Source: Flaccisagitta enflata
Taxonomy: Eukaryota; Chaetognatha; Sagittoidea; Aphragmophora
Direction: 5' to 3'
Assembly (NCBI GenBank): GCA_965153355.1
Contig: OZ231128.1
Coordinates: 14,012,001-14,076,000 of the forward strand
DNA: 64,000 bases
Shown here: positions 18,084-30,534 of the stretch, one piece after another
Layout: every line of letters begins with the position of its first letter
How positions within the stretch are numbered: the first letter of the stretch is position 1
The notes under the pieces: generated by a model
Told to the model about the DNA's origin: nothing
Databases searched by the model: none
What the model saw: the letters and a program-made list of their open reading frames with translations, nothing else
Program-made: the position numbers and the translations under genes

Positions 18084-18366
18084 AGGGAGTGATTGGATAA
18101 CACACACTAACACACACTTGAACAACACATAGTCACACTCAATACAACAAGCAGATGAAAGAAAAAGAAGCAAACTAAAATAAAATAAAAACTGAAAATG
18201 AAGTAAAACAGCAAGATAGAGAAAGCGCAAATGGCAGAGACAAAACTAGAAACAAGGGCAAGGGCTTGAGACAAAAACTGTTATCAAGAAAGAGAGCAAA
18301 ACAAGAAATGATTGAAAGTGATTTGTAAAACATAAGAATAAAGTGGACAGGAGAGAATGAACAGGC

Positions 18367-18642
<276 letters not shown>

Positions 18643-18890
18643 CAAGATGGCGGGATGGAGAAAGAGAGAAAGAATGTGAGATAAGCCTTGAGAAGGGCTG
18701 AAGGCCATGGGCCACACTCATTTGATATAGACAGATGGACAAACAAGACATGGCACCACGAGACTATTCCCTTTTCCCTTTTCCCTTGGTCACTCAGCCC
18801 TATTTCTGTCTCTGTCTCTCTAACTATTTCTACGTTTCTCTGTAACTATCTCCGTCTCTGTTTCTCTGGCTCTGTCTGTCTGTCTGTCTG

Positions 18891-18923
<33 letters not shown>

Positions 18924-19431
18924 TCGTCTTATTCCATTTGAGACCTAGGAAAGCAAAATATTTTCTGCTTTGCCCTCTATTCTCTTTTTTTTTCTCTCTC
19001 TTTTTCTAGCATTTTTTCTCCATCCCGCGCTATCCGTCGTCGAGCTTTTCTCTTCCAGCTCCGCCATATCTTTATTTCATGCGCCTTTTGTTATCGCTTT
19101 GTAATCTTACCGCCAGAGGGGCAACATTACGCCATTTGTGCCATTACACCATCACTTTGTCTCTTTCCATCAAATGACATTAAGGACATTATGCCCCCCA
19201 CATGGATCAACTTTTTCTTTTCAAAGTTTCTTTCTTTCTGAGTGTTTGTTAATATGACAATACATGTATATGTATGTGTTTTACTGCATGGGAACAACAC
19301 AGAAAATTCAAAATCGCAGGTGCACACGTGACTCTATTGACTATACTGCAATGTTTCGATTCGTCCATGCGTCCATTTATTAGTCCACCCACACGCAACT
19401 TGAGTAGCTGTGTATCGGGTATATATTCAAT

Positions 19432-19432
<1 letters not shown>

Positions 19433-19509
<77 letters not shown>

Positions 19510-19525
19510 TCTCTCATTCTCTCCC
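19433..19525. repeat. (CT)n microsatellite
   Basis: About 90 bp of CT. A degenerate family A end (ACACGCAACTTGAGTAGCTG) lies just to its left. Confidence 0.9.
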
Positions 19526-19643
19526 TTGGTACGATTAGATATCGGGGGACCCCATTGGCTCTTCACGGGGTGATAGTCAGAGAATCAATCAAATTATTTC
19601 TTATTAATGAACAAAGAAAATATGGAGGGGATATTTGAGTGTG

Positions 19644-19918
<275 letters not shown>

Positions 19919-20019
19919 AACACAGTCTCGTGCGTACACAGGGACAAAGAAGGCATTCGGCACAGATGGATGTTGATATATAGATCATACCAAATTATGG
20001 ACTAAAAAAAGAACAAATA

Positions 20020-20190
20020 AGGCCGGATACACAGCTACCTAAGCCGCGTGCGGGTGGACAGGGGCTATATTTGAGGTCACTAGACCATTTAGGCAGGAGC
20101 AGTTAGTAAAAAAAAAAGGAAAATGTGACCGACCGACAGACAGACAGACCGACCAACAAAGCGGGGTATAGAGTCGCGTGCATGCCTAAA
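20020..20190 (+). mobile_element. Family A element
   Basis: AAGGCCGGATACACAGCTAC, a GCGTGCGGGTGGACAGGGGC box, a short (GACC/GACA)n core, and an AGTCGCGTGCATGC hairpin remnant. Confidence 0.6.
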
Positions 20191-20196
20191 AAGTCA

Positions 20197-20700
20197 TTCT
20201 TTCCTTGTTGATAAAGCCAAGCAAAGTTTGTATACACTATTTGCTTTGTCCTCTAACTGTAAACTTTTAATGGCTCATATGTGATCGTTTCCTCGTTAAT
20301 TAAGCCAAGCAAACTTTTTATACACTGACTGTTTTGTCCTCTAACTGTATACTATACTGTTCTATACTGTACTATACTGTAAATGGCTCACATGTCAACG
20401 TTTCCTTGTTAATTAAGCAATGCAATGTTTGTATACACTGGTTGCTTTGTCCTCTGACTGTATACTGTAAATGGCTTACATGTAATCATTTCCTCGTTAA
20501 TCAAGCCAAGCAAAACTTGTAAACACTGACTGTTTTGTCCTCTGACTGTTTACTGTAAATGGCTCACATGTCATGGTTTCCTCGTTAATTAGGCTAAGCA
20601 AAATTTTTATACACTGACTGTATTGTCCTCTGACTTTATACTGTAAATGGCTCACATGTCATCGTTTCCTCGTTAATTAAGCCAAGCGGCGTTCGTGACA
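20197..20700. repeat. 88 bp minisatellite, about 5 copies
   Basis: TCCTCGTTAATTAAGC recurs at 20291, 20403, 20491, 20579 and 20667 (spacing 112, 88, 88, 88), with CACTGACTGTTTTGTCCTCT between. Confidence 0.85.
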
Positions 20701-21479
20701 ATTTAGTGACGCTTCCCTTCAGCTTCGCTCTCATCCTGGCAGTTTCGCAGTTTTGCTGATTCTGTGCCCATTAATTTTAATTTGTATTGAAACCTCTCCC
20801 TCTCCCTCTCCCTCGCAATTTCAACTATCGATAGTCTGTCAGCTCCCTACTCGCATGTATATCAGGGCGAGTGTGTTCGTTCGTCTTCTTTCTGTTCATA
20901 CATTCAATTAATCATCCAAATATTGACATGAGCTTGTTTACTTGTCCTTTCATTTAAATCCAATCATCCATCCTCGCATCTATATTGGAGAGTGTGTTTA
21001 CTCGTTCTCCCATCCGTTCATCCATCTGTTTTCCCGTCCGTTTGCGTTGTTCTCGTCTCCCTCCGCTCAGCAGTCTTTTTTTTTTCTGCTAGAAGAAAGT
21101 CTGGTCAGTTAGCAGCACTAATACGAGTGGGTGGAAGTGGGTGGTATACTTACATTATTAATAGCAGTGGCTAAAGGTGGCAAAAAGCTGCGGCGCGGCA
21201 GTAGACTGTGGCAGAGGGTGGCACTGGTATAACTTATAAGGGTTCGCCGCGCAAGTGGAATGTATCATTGTGGATGTCAGTATGCTGTGGTTTGCAGCGG
21301 GGGAGTCAGTTGGTGGAAATGTAGTGGCAGTACCATTTGTCAATGGGTGGTACCGTTCAACAGAAGGCAGTGTCGGTGGGTGGCGCTAGCACTGAATTAA
21401 ACAGTCGTTCCCGCCTTCCCGATATCTGAGTTGAGAGAATGAGAAAGAAATGAGAGGATCTGATTGCTATATGACGTGC

Positions 21480-21698
<219 letters not shown>

Positions 21699-21779
21699 AG
21701 AAATCAGACACAAGATCCAGACTTCATATCTCATAGTTGAAATATCTCATTGTATCCCTATAACCAGTATCCTACATCG

Positions 21780-22090
21780 CATGTTTTATACTCAGTTCTC
21801 ATACCACATCCCACATCCCATTAATTGCATCCCACATCCTACATCCCACATCCCAAATCTCATTGACTACATCCCACATCCTACATTCCACATCCCAAAT
21901 CCCATTGATTACATCGCACATTCTACATCCCAGATCCAAAATCCCAATGACTGCTTCCCACATCCCGCATCCCACTGACTGTATCTCACATCCCACTGAC
22001 TGTATCCCGCATCCCACCGACTGTATCTCACATCCCACATTCCATTGATTGCATCCCACCTCCCACAACCCACATTCCAGATCCCACTGA
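21780..22090. repeat. CATCCCA-type minisatellite, block 1
   Basis: Imperfect repeats of CACATCCCA with TTGACTGCATCC. A related block lies at 23640-23945, on the other side of the family D element at 22836-23299. Confidence 0.85.
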
Positions 22091-22699
22091 CTAGAGTTTA
22101 CCTTCCTGCATCTGCTTCCGGTACCTAATTGCAGATCTAGCTACTGAAACTCAAAAACGTTTTTAGAATCAAAATGAGTTTGAGAAAGAGTTTTTTAAAG
22201 ATAATGAAGAAGAAAATATTCTAGTAAAATTCATTGTATTTTTTGCATTTATCGCCCCCCTCTAATTAGCCCCCCCTCCTTTTTCATGAAAGAATGAGTT
22301 AATAATAAGGGTGATTATTTAAAAAACTATCATAGAAGATTCATAGGAAATTAGTTTTTTTAGCAAAAACCATATGAGAATAAGATGCAATATAATAACA
22401 TTTTTTTCGATTGAATTATAAAAGAATTGCCAAAAAGTGCAAATTTTATAAAACAATATTCAGACATAAATGAATATGGGGCGCTAATTGCAGGTTCAAA
22501 ATAACAAGGTTTTATTTCAATTTCAAAAGCGCCCGGGGCGCTAATTACAAGAAATATGGTATCTAGAATTGAATAAAATCATAAATTTTCGTAAGGGTGA
22601 ATTAAAAAAAAAAAAAAAATAAGTGAAGGATAAAAAAAAAGGAGAAGACAACAGGATAGTCAAAGTGGGTATAAATAAATTTTCTAAGTGAGAATGATG

Positions 22700-22723
22700 C
22701 ATTAGAGAGAAAGAGAGAGCGAG

Positions 22724-22788
<65 letters not shown>

Positions 22789-22835
22789 CAGAGAAAGAGA
22801 AAGAGAAAGAGAAAAAGAAAGAGAGAGAGAGAGGG
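22700..22835. repeat. (GA)n microsatellite
   Basis: GA run grading into GAAA-rich DNA, directly abutting a family D element. Confidence 0.9.
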
Positions 22836-23299
22836 GGACCGATGACCTATGCTGTTTTTATTCGAACCTCACGGATTGATTTAGAGCCTGGAGGCTATTT
22901 TTGGGGCCTTAAGGCTGAGATTTGAGCCCTGGGTCTGGGATTTGAGCCTCAAGGCTGGGATTTTAGCTTGGAGGCTGGGATTTGAGCCTTGAGGCTAGGA
23001 TTTGGGGCACGAGACTATGAATTGAGCCTTGGGGCTGGGATTTCAGCCTTGAGGCTGTGATTTGAGCTTTGAGGCTTTGGTTTGACCCTTGAGGCTTGGA
23101 TTTGAGCCTCAAGACTGGGATTTGATCCCTTAGGCTGGGATTGAGAGCCTCAAGGCTGGGATTTGGGCCTCGAGACTAGGATTTAGGCCTCGAGGGGGGG
23201 TGGACGGAGAAGAAGAAGAAGGAGAAGGAGAAGAAGGAGGAAAAATATCCCCTGTGTGAAAGCATAGGTCATCGGCCCCTTCGGGGCCGCTGCCCAAAA
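22836..23299 (+). mobile_element. Family D variant with AAGCATAGGTCATCGG ends
   Basis: Starts GACCGATGACCTATGCTG. The interior is about 15 units of a roughly 21 bp repeat (GGCTGGGATTTGAGCCTTGA type), then a GAAGAAGGAGAAGG tract and the inverted end AAGCATAGGTCATCGGCCCC...GGGGCCGCTGCCC. Confidence 0.65.
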
Positions 23300-23639
23300 A
23301 AGTAAAAAAAAGAACTGATAGAGAAAGACATGCTAAAAAGCACTAACAAAGACTAATTTTTCTATGAATGTAAAGCATATTCAAAGTTTGATCTTTAACT
23401 AATAGAAAATATCCAGATTCAATCTTTAAATTCCTAACTTATAGAAATATAGTTGTAAAACTCAAACTAGAAAGTTTCTTTAAAAACTTTAAAAAACTTA
23501 AGGTTTTCCTTATAAAACTTTAAAGACCCAATAACAGATATTTAGAAAACCTTCTGCAAATAAAAAACGTATTTGCAGATTTTACAAATTATCTGTCTGC
23601 AAAACGTGACGCCTTCATCCTTGTTGAAACCCCAAACTC

Positions 23640-23945
23640 TACCACTGACTGCATCCCACACCCCACATCCCATTGAATGCATCCCAAATCCTATATCCCA
23701 AATCCCACATCCCATTGATCGCATCCCACATTCTGCATCCCACATCCCACATTCCATTGACTGCATCCCACATCCCACATCCCATTGAATGCATCCCACA
23801 TCCTACATCCCATATCCCACATTCTATTGACTGCATCCCATATCCCACATCCCATTGATCGCATCCCCATTCTACATCCCACATCCCACATTCCATTTAT
23901 CGCATTCTGCATCCCACATCCCACATTCCATTGACTGCATCTATA
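23640..23945. repeat. CATCCCA-type minisatellite, block 2
   Basis: Repeats of CACATCCCACATCCCATTGA with GCATCC. About 2 kb separates it from block 1. Confidence 0.85.
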
Positions 23946-24289
23946 TCCATTGCCTGCCTCAGTTGGCGGTCAACCACCAAATGGAGTCTTATATCTTATT
24001 TAAAATCAGACACTAGTTTCCACGAGTCTCAATAATTTTTCTCCTTTCCTTTTCCTTATCTTTTTCGTTCTTTTTCGTTCTTTTTGTCTTTTTGTCTTTT
24101 TGTCTTTTTCTTTCTTTTTGTCTTTTTTTTTCTGTCTATTTTGTCCACTTCTGACTTGATATACGTCCATTTTTTTCTTTGGGTTTCCCACAATTGCCTT
24201 GGCACTCTGATTTTTTTTCTATTTCACTGTTTACTTGTTTCGTGTCTATTTCATTGTTTGTTTGTTTGTTGAGTTGTATTTCTGTCTGT

Positions 24290-24308
24290 TTTTTTTTCTT
24301 TCTTTTTT

Positions 24309-24404
<96 letters not shown>

Positions 24405-24530
24405 TTTTTCTTTTTTCCTTTTTTCTTTCTTCTTTCTTTCTTTCTTTCTTCCTTTCTTTCTTTCTTTCTATCTTTCTTTCATTCTTCCTTTTTTTCTTTT
24501 TTCCTTTTTTCTTCCTCCCTTTTTCCCGGT
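24290..24530. repeat. (CTTT)n microsatellite
   Basis: TTTCTTTC units with occasional CCTT. Confidence 0.95.
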
Positions 24531-24647
24531 CCTGTGTTCCTTTCACACAATATTTATTTCTGATCTCCAGTTTCCTATGTCAATTGTTTATGCCCGGGTT
24601 CTTTTTTCCTCTAATCAATCTCCTTTCTCCCATTTTCATTCTTTCTA

Positions 24648-25607
24648 GTTGCATGTTACGCGACTTTACATCCCGCTTTGTCAGTCCGTCGGTCTGTCGG
24701 TCGGTCTGTGTCCTTATTGCTTTTTTTTGGCGTTTTTAAAAAAGCTTTTTGGGCTCAAAGCCCCTTCCCAAATGCCGTTATAAGTGATTACAAGTCATTG
24801 TAAGTCATTGTAAGTCATTGTAAGTCATTTTTACTGCACTGTGCGTTTAAAACAATTCTGAGTGAAAAGTCTTATAACTGTGGGTTTTTCTGCATTTTTG
24901 GGCAGTATTGGGGTGTAAGAGCATGTAACTAGCAAAAACAAAATCATTCCCTGAGCGCTTTTTGAGTAATCTTCAAAATCAGAAAAAAATAGACCTAATT
25001 TCAATGCAGATTCTTTTAGGATGTGTTGATTAAATTTTTGATTCCATATTGTTAATCTATGCAAAATTCCATTTCATTTGATAGGTCGCACTCTATACTT
25101 TTACAAAGAATTAAAATTTTCGTTTTTTGAGTTACCGTTACAAAAAAGTAACGGTGGCTCAAAATATGAAAACTTAAATTCTTTATAAAACCATATAGTG
25201 TGACCTATCAAATGAAAGGAAATTTTGTATAGAATAACAATATAGAATCGAAAAATCAGCCAATACAACTCATTAGAATCTGCATCAAAGATAGGTCTAA
25301 TTTTTTTCTATTTTGAAGATTACTCAAAAAGCGCTCGGGGAATGATTTTCTTTTTGCTAGTTACATGCTCATACACCCCAATACTGCTCAAAAATGCAGA
25401 AAAACCCACAGTTATATGACTTTCCACTGAGAATTTTTTTAAAAGCACAGTGACTGTTGTATCAAGTCAATCTGGTCAATTTAGACCTCTAGGTCATAAA
25501 AAAATCATTTAAATTCATTTCAGGTCATTTTGAGTCATTTAAAGTCAATTTAAGTCATCTAAGGTCATTTATGTCCCGCACGCAACTTTCAAGTGTTGGC
25601 CTTGTTC
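24648..25607 (-). mobile_element. Family A element split by a palindromic insertion
   Basis: The family A hairpin end (TTGCATGTTACGCGACTTTA, then (GTCG)n) lies at 24648-24780. Its other end (CCCGCACGCAACTTTC...GGCCTTGTT) lies at 25573-25607. Between them sits a fold-back element with about 300 bp arms (about 24830-25460). Confidence 0.6.
24830..25460. repeat. Fold-back element, about 300 bp arms
   Basis: The two halves mirror each other about 25145 (GTTACCGTTAC...AAAGTAACGGT). Outward pairs include GACCTATCAAATG/CATTTGATAGGTC, GCGCTTTTTGAGTAATCTTC and GTAACTAGC/GCTAGTTAC. It is bounded by GTCATT-rich short repeats. Confidence 0.8.
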
Positions 25608-25846
25608 TTTTTTTTTCTCTTCTTTTTTTCTTTTTGCCCTTTCTTTTCTCAATCGTCCAACTACCATCTATCTTTATATCGTTGCTGTCGTTCTGACCGT
25701 TTGTCAAACTTCATTTTTCGAGTGTATTTCGATTTTGTTTCCGTGAGAGTGACAGCAGCCAGGAGTAAATGTTATGCGATGTGGGAGGGAGGTAGTGTCA
25801 TGTAGTCTAATCATAGATAATACTTGCTTTTGCTTTTGCTTTTAGT

Positions 25847-26018
25847 TTTTAGTCGCGTGCATGCAACTCTATAACTCGCTTTGTCCATCGGTCGATCTGT
25901 CTGTCGGTCCGTCCGCAAGTTTAGCTTTATTGGCGTTTATGGGCGTTTTTTTCATCACTGCTCCTGCCCAAATACTTAGCCTTGTAATTATCACTGCCCC
26001 TGCTAATTAATCATTTCC
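25847..26018 (-). mobile_element. Family A element, partial
   Basis: TTAGTCGCGTGCATGCAACT hairpin, (GTCC)n-like core, TGCTCCTGCCC. The GGATACACGG end is missing. Confidence 0.5.
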
Positions 26019-26126
26019 TTCTAGTGTTCCATACGTAAGCTAATTAATGAAAAAGATATCTGGAGAGGTGTTTCAATGTCGTTCTGTTGACTGACTGTTT
26101 CGAGGATATACCGGGTGGACATGAAA

Positions 26127-26330
26127 CAAGGCCGGATACACGGCTACCCTAGTCGCGTGCGGGTGGGCAGGAGCGGTGCTGGAGAAGGTCATTAGGGCAT
26201 CTGGGCAGGAGCCGTATGCTCAAAAAGCTCAAAAGCGCCGAAAAAGTAAAAAGGGGACCGACCAACCGACCGACCGACGGACCGACGGACCGACATAGCG
26301 GGGTGTAGAGTCGCGTAGCACGCGACTAAA
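26127..26330 (+). mobile_element. Complete family A element
   Basis: CAAGGCCGGATACACGGCTA...GTCGCGTGCGGGTGGGCAGG, GGGCAGGAGCC, (GACC/GACG)n core, ACATAGCGGGGTGTAGAGTC, hairpin AGTCGCG-TAGCA-CGCGACT. It is the best-preserved plus-orientation copy. Confidence 0.75.
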
Positions 26331-26334
26331 AAGT

Positions 26335-27070
26335 AGTCACTTTATCTCAATAACATAAAAATGATTCTTAATTGCCTATTATGTGATCATTCAAAATTAA
26401 TAAGCCTTTTGATTTGTGTACATGAACATAATATACAAATTAAAATTATGTTTGGTCAATCAAAAAGATTTTTCTGGGCATTATTGTCTATCTATAACAA
26501 GAAATGATGATTGATAATCATTAGTGTTTTAGATATGAATTTGTTTTTCTATTTTAAAAAAAATTGTGCTTATACTTTCCTAAGACCTACTTTTAATCAA
26601 CTATTATGATTCAAAAGCAAACTTTGGAGAGAACACTATTTTATACTCAATTTCAAGCAAAATTTTTAAAGTGGTCCCTATTTCAATTCAGTTTTTTTAA
26701 GATAACTTGAAAAATATTGATCCTTATAAGAAATATCCATAATGGAACATGATGTGCATGATCATATCTAAATAACTAAAAAAAAATTTTTACTTAGGAG
26801 AAATTTTAAAAGTGATATAAAAGAATTAAAAGTTACTTTTTTAAAGTCCAACCGTTATTTGAGTCAGACTGTTTATGCAGAAGGATGGACACAAGAACTT
26901 AATGTGGCCCCCACATTTATGCCAAAATTTGCCCTTTGCTGACTCTTCCATATTTGGCACAGAAGAAATAGTTGTTTTTATAGCAAACACAAGGATCTAG
27001 TTCGGGCATTGAAAAAGATTGCTTTGGTTTTATACATGACGCTCCCACCCCAAATGGTTTGGAAGGGGTT
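26335..27070. other. AT-rich stretch, no gene recognised
   Basis: No long ORF, RNA gene or repeat boundary that I can support. Confidence 0.3.
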
Positions 27071-27077
27071 GTGAAGT

Positions 27078-27663
27078 GACAAGTCATCCAAGGATCGCAC
27101 ATGGTCAGCGGTACCCGATGCCCTGCTTGGAGTGATTAGCTGAAGAAGTGGAGTGAGAGCAGGGCAGCGGCCCCAAAGGGCGGATGTCCTGTAGGACACA
27201 GGGGTGAATTTCCATACGTCCTGAGAGGGCATATTTGGGGTAATTTTCCGTGATATTCATCGAAAATTTTGCATTTTTTTCAATTTGAGGCCTGAGAGGC
27301 TGGGTTTAAGGCCCAAGAGGCTGGATTTGAGGCCCAAGAGGCTGGATTTGAGGCCTGTGAGGTGGGATTTGAGGCCTGAGAGGCTGGATTTGAGGCCTGA
27401 AAGGCTGGATTTGAGGCCTGAGAGGCCAGATTTAAGGCCTGAGAGGCCAGATTTGAGGCCTGAGGACTGGATTTTAGGCCTGAGAGGCTGGATTTGAGGC
27501 CTGAGAGGCTTGGGAAGCTCTGGGGGGGGACGTACGTACGGACGGACGGACGGACGGACGGACGGACGGACGGACGGACAGACGGACGGACGGATGGACG
27601 GACGTAAGGAAATTCACCCCTGTGTCCTACAGGACATCGGCCCTTTGGGGCCGCTGCCCAAAA
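27078..27663 (+). mobile_element. Family D element with a clean 21 bp minisatellite
   Basis: AAGTCATCCAAGGATCGCAC...GCAGCGGCCCCAAAGGGC...GTCCTGTAGGACACAGGGGT. About 11 copies of CTGGATTTGAGGCCTGAGAGG (27290-27510), (GGAC)n at 27537-27600, then the inverted end AATTCACCCCTGTGTCCTAC...GGGGCCGCTGCCC. The 21 bp array is open in one frame with Arg-Leu-Asp-Leu-Arg-Pro-Glu heptads. Confidence 0.75.
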
Positions 27664-27910
27664 AGGGGACCAACAGACCGACGGACCGACGGAACCACTG
27701 ACGGACCGTCGGACTGTCATGGCGGAATGTGGAAAAGTGTCAACAAGATTACCGCATATATAAGGAACAGATAACCATGACACATATTTCAAATGGTTGT
27801 GATGATACTTCCACTCTATCTTCGGCAAACGAGTTTTTCCCGTCTATCTACGGCTACAAGCAAGATACCCGTTGTTCTCTTTCATCGAATTTTCCCATCA
27901 TGGCGACAAT

Positions 27911-27928
27911 TCTCTCTGTCTCTCTCTC

Positions 27929-28007
<79 letters not shown>
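27911..28007. repeat. (CT)n microsatellite
   Basis: About 95 bp of CT with two TGT interruptions. Confidence 0.95.
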
Positions 28008-28008
<1 letters not shown>

Positions 28009-28199
28009 TTTCTCAGCCATATTTGACTTTCATTTGTCTTTTGTTTGAGGATTCTATGGATCTCCAGAAGAGGGACCTTGTAGTCTTTTTATCGTTTTTG
28101 TTTCCATCGGATTTTGTTCTGATCTTCTGGCAACAGCCTTTTTCTTTTGTTCCTCTTTTTCCCATCATATTCTTTGTTCTTGCTTTACACGTTTTGCTT

Positions 28200-28530
28200 T
28201 TTATTCTTTTCTTTTTTATCTTCTTCTTTTTCTTCTTCTTAATCTTCACCTTTTACTTATTTCTTTCCTTCTTCTTCTTTTTCTTCTTCTTCTTCTTCTT
28301 CTTTTTCTTCTTTTTCTTCTTCTCCTTCTTTTTCTTCTTTTTCTCCTTCTTCTTCTTCTCTTTCTTCTTCTTCATCTTCTTCTTTTTCTTTTTCTTCTTC
28401 TTTTTCTTCTTCTCCTTCTTTTTCTTCTTTTTCTCCTTCTTCTTCTTCTTCTTCTTCTCTTTCTTCTTCTTCTTCTTCTTCTTCTTCTTCTTCTTCTTCT
28501 TCTTCTTCTTCTTCTTCTTCTTCTTCTTCT

Positions 28531-28597
<67 letters not shown>

Positions 28598-28843
28598 TCT
28601 TCTTCTTCTTCTTCTTCTTCTTCTTTCTTCTTTCTTCTTCATCTCTTCCTCTTTCTTTCTTCTTCTTCTTCTTCTTCTTCTTCTTCTTCTTCTTCTTCTT
28701 CTTCTTTCCTCTTCTCTTCTTCTCTCTCTTTCTTCTTCTTCTTCTCTTTCTTTCCTTTTCTTTTTCTTCTCCTTCTTCTTTATTCTTCTTCTTCTTCTTC
28801 TTTTCTTTCTTTCTTCTTCTTCTTCTTCTTCTTCTTTCTTCTT

Positions 28844-28878
<35 letters not shown>

Positions 28879-29385
28879 TTCTTTCTTCTTTCTTCTTTCT
28901 TCTTCTTCTTCCTTTCCTTCCTCTCTTCTTCTTCTTCCTCTCTTTCTCCTTCTTCTTCTTCTTCTTCTCTTCTTCTTCTTCTTCTTCTTCTTCTTCTTCT
29001 TCTTCTTCTTCTTCTTCTTCTTCTTCTTCTTCTTCTTCTTCTTCTTCTTCTTCTTCTTCTTCTTCTTCTTCTTCTTCGTCGTCTTCTGTTCTTTTCTTCT
29101 TCTTCTTCTTCTTCTTCTTCTTCTTCTTCTTCTTCTTCTTCTTCTTCTTCTTCTTCTTCTTCTTTTTCTTCTTCTTTTTCTTTTTCTTCTTGTTCTTCTT
29201 CTTCTTCTTCTTCTTCTTCTTCTTCTTCTTCTTCTTCTTCTTCTTCTTCTTCTTCTTCTTCTTCTTCTGTTCTTTTCCTCTTCCTCTTCTCCTTCTTCTT
29301 CTTCTTCTTCTTCTTCTTCTTCTTCTTCTTCTTCTTCTTCTTCTTCTTCTTCTTCTTCTTCTTCTTCTTCTTCTTCTTTCTTAAC
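28200..29385. repeat. About 1.2 kb (TTC)n homopyrimidine array
   Basis: Almost unbroken TTC/CTT triplets with TTTC and CCTC variants. There are fewer than ten purines on the plus strand. The long open frame through it is a consequence of the triplet repeat, not a gene. Confidence 0.97.
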
Positions 29386-29420
29386 TTCTTAATCCGTCTT
29401 CTTTATCTTTATTTCTTCTT

Positions 29421-29577
29421 TTTAGTTGCGGACAAGCAACTCTATAAGAGCCTTTGTCCGTCCGTCCGTCCGTCCGTCCGTCCGTGAACACGAGTCGAAA
29501 AGTGTGAAATCGCGCATTTCCGCCCCTGCCCACCCGTCCGCAACTGGTATTGGCCGTGTATTCGGCCTTGTTTTGTG
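29421..29577 (-). mobile_element. Chimeric family B/A element
   Basis: It starts with the family B hairpin (AGTTGCGGACAAGCAACT), CTATAAGAG and (GTCC)n, but after CCCACCCGTCCGCAACTGG it ends with the family A terminus (CCGTGTATTCGGCCTTGTT). Confidence 0.65.
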
Positions 29578-29731
29578 GTTCTTGCATCAGTAGATAGACC
29601 GGCAAGAGAAGTCACTCTTCAAGGGAGAAAAAGAAAAGAGAAATTGCGAATTTCGTGAAAAACAATTGATGACATAAAAAGCGATTGTGTTATACAAATG
29701 AAAGAAATAACCGTTGATGGAAAGGAAAATT

Positions 29732-29845
<114 letters not shown>

Positions 29846-30282
29846 CCTGATGTAAGTCGTGGGATTTTTTAGTGCGAATATAAAAAAGCTTTAGGCGTTG
29901 GAATGGAAATAAGTACCCAAGACTTATTCAATTCTTTGCAGTTTTTTTTAGTTCGTCTCATTAGAGATGTAATATATTGCCATCGTTCTAGTTTCCAAGA
30001 TGTCTAGCAAGAAAAACCTTGGGAGGAAGAAAGGGGGAGGTGGGGGGAAGTTGGAGAAAGGGAAAAGGAGAAAACCGTATTAGAGTCAAAATGAGCTCCA
30101 TAATCAACAGGAGTGTGACCTGTTTCATTGTGTGGTGGACGATGTAAATGTTTGACATTATAAGGGTATAAGTGGAATATACTATCCTTTTATCCATGAG
30201 AGATCATGATGCTTGATATCGTCGTAATCGCATGAAAGAATGATGCATCGTAGGACTTCTTTACAAATAAATCTTCACATCT

Positions 30283-30412
30283 GAACGCAAGCATCAACTT
30301 TGGAAGAGTGCTGCTTCTAAAGGAATCAAGCAAGGACTCAGATTGGTCCCATTTCAAAAACAGTAGCTCTGTTCCTTTAGAAGCGGCACTCTTCCAAAGT
30401 TGATTCTTTTTT
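30283..30412. repeat. Short palindromic element (family K)
   Basis: ATCAACTTTGGAAGAGTGCTGCTTCTAAAGGAAT is mirrored about 60 bp later by the inverted TTCCTTTAGAAGCGGCACTC. A relative lies at 42168-42378. Confidence 0.7.
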
Positions 30413-30534
30413 TTCGCGAATAAAATCTTTTTTTTGTTAGGATACCACAATGGCAATATGGTCGGTGACTCATTGTCAAATTAGCGTTGCTATTACCCTC
30501 CCTTCCACCCTCTCCCTTTCTCCAACACTTTCAG

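Noticed and set aside
27729-29384. A 551-codon plus-strand frame.
   Set aside because: It is open only because (TTC)n read in any frame lacks stops; most residues are Phe, Leu and Ser homopolymers.
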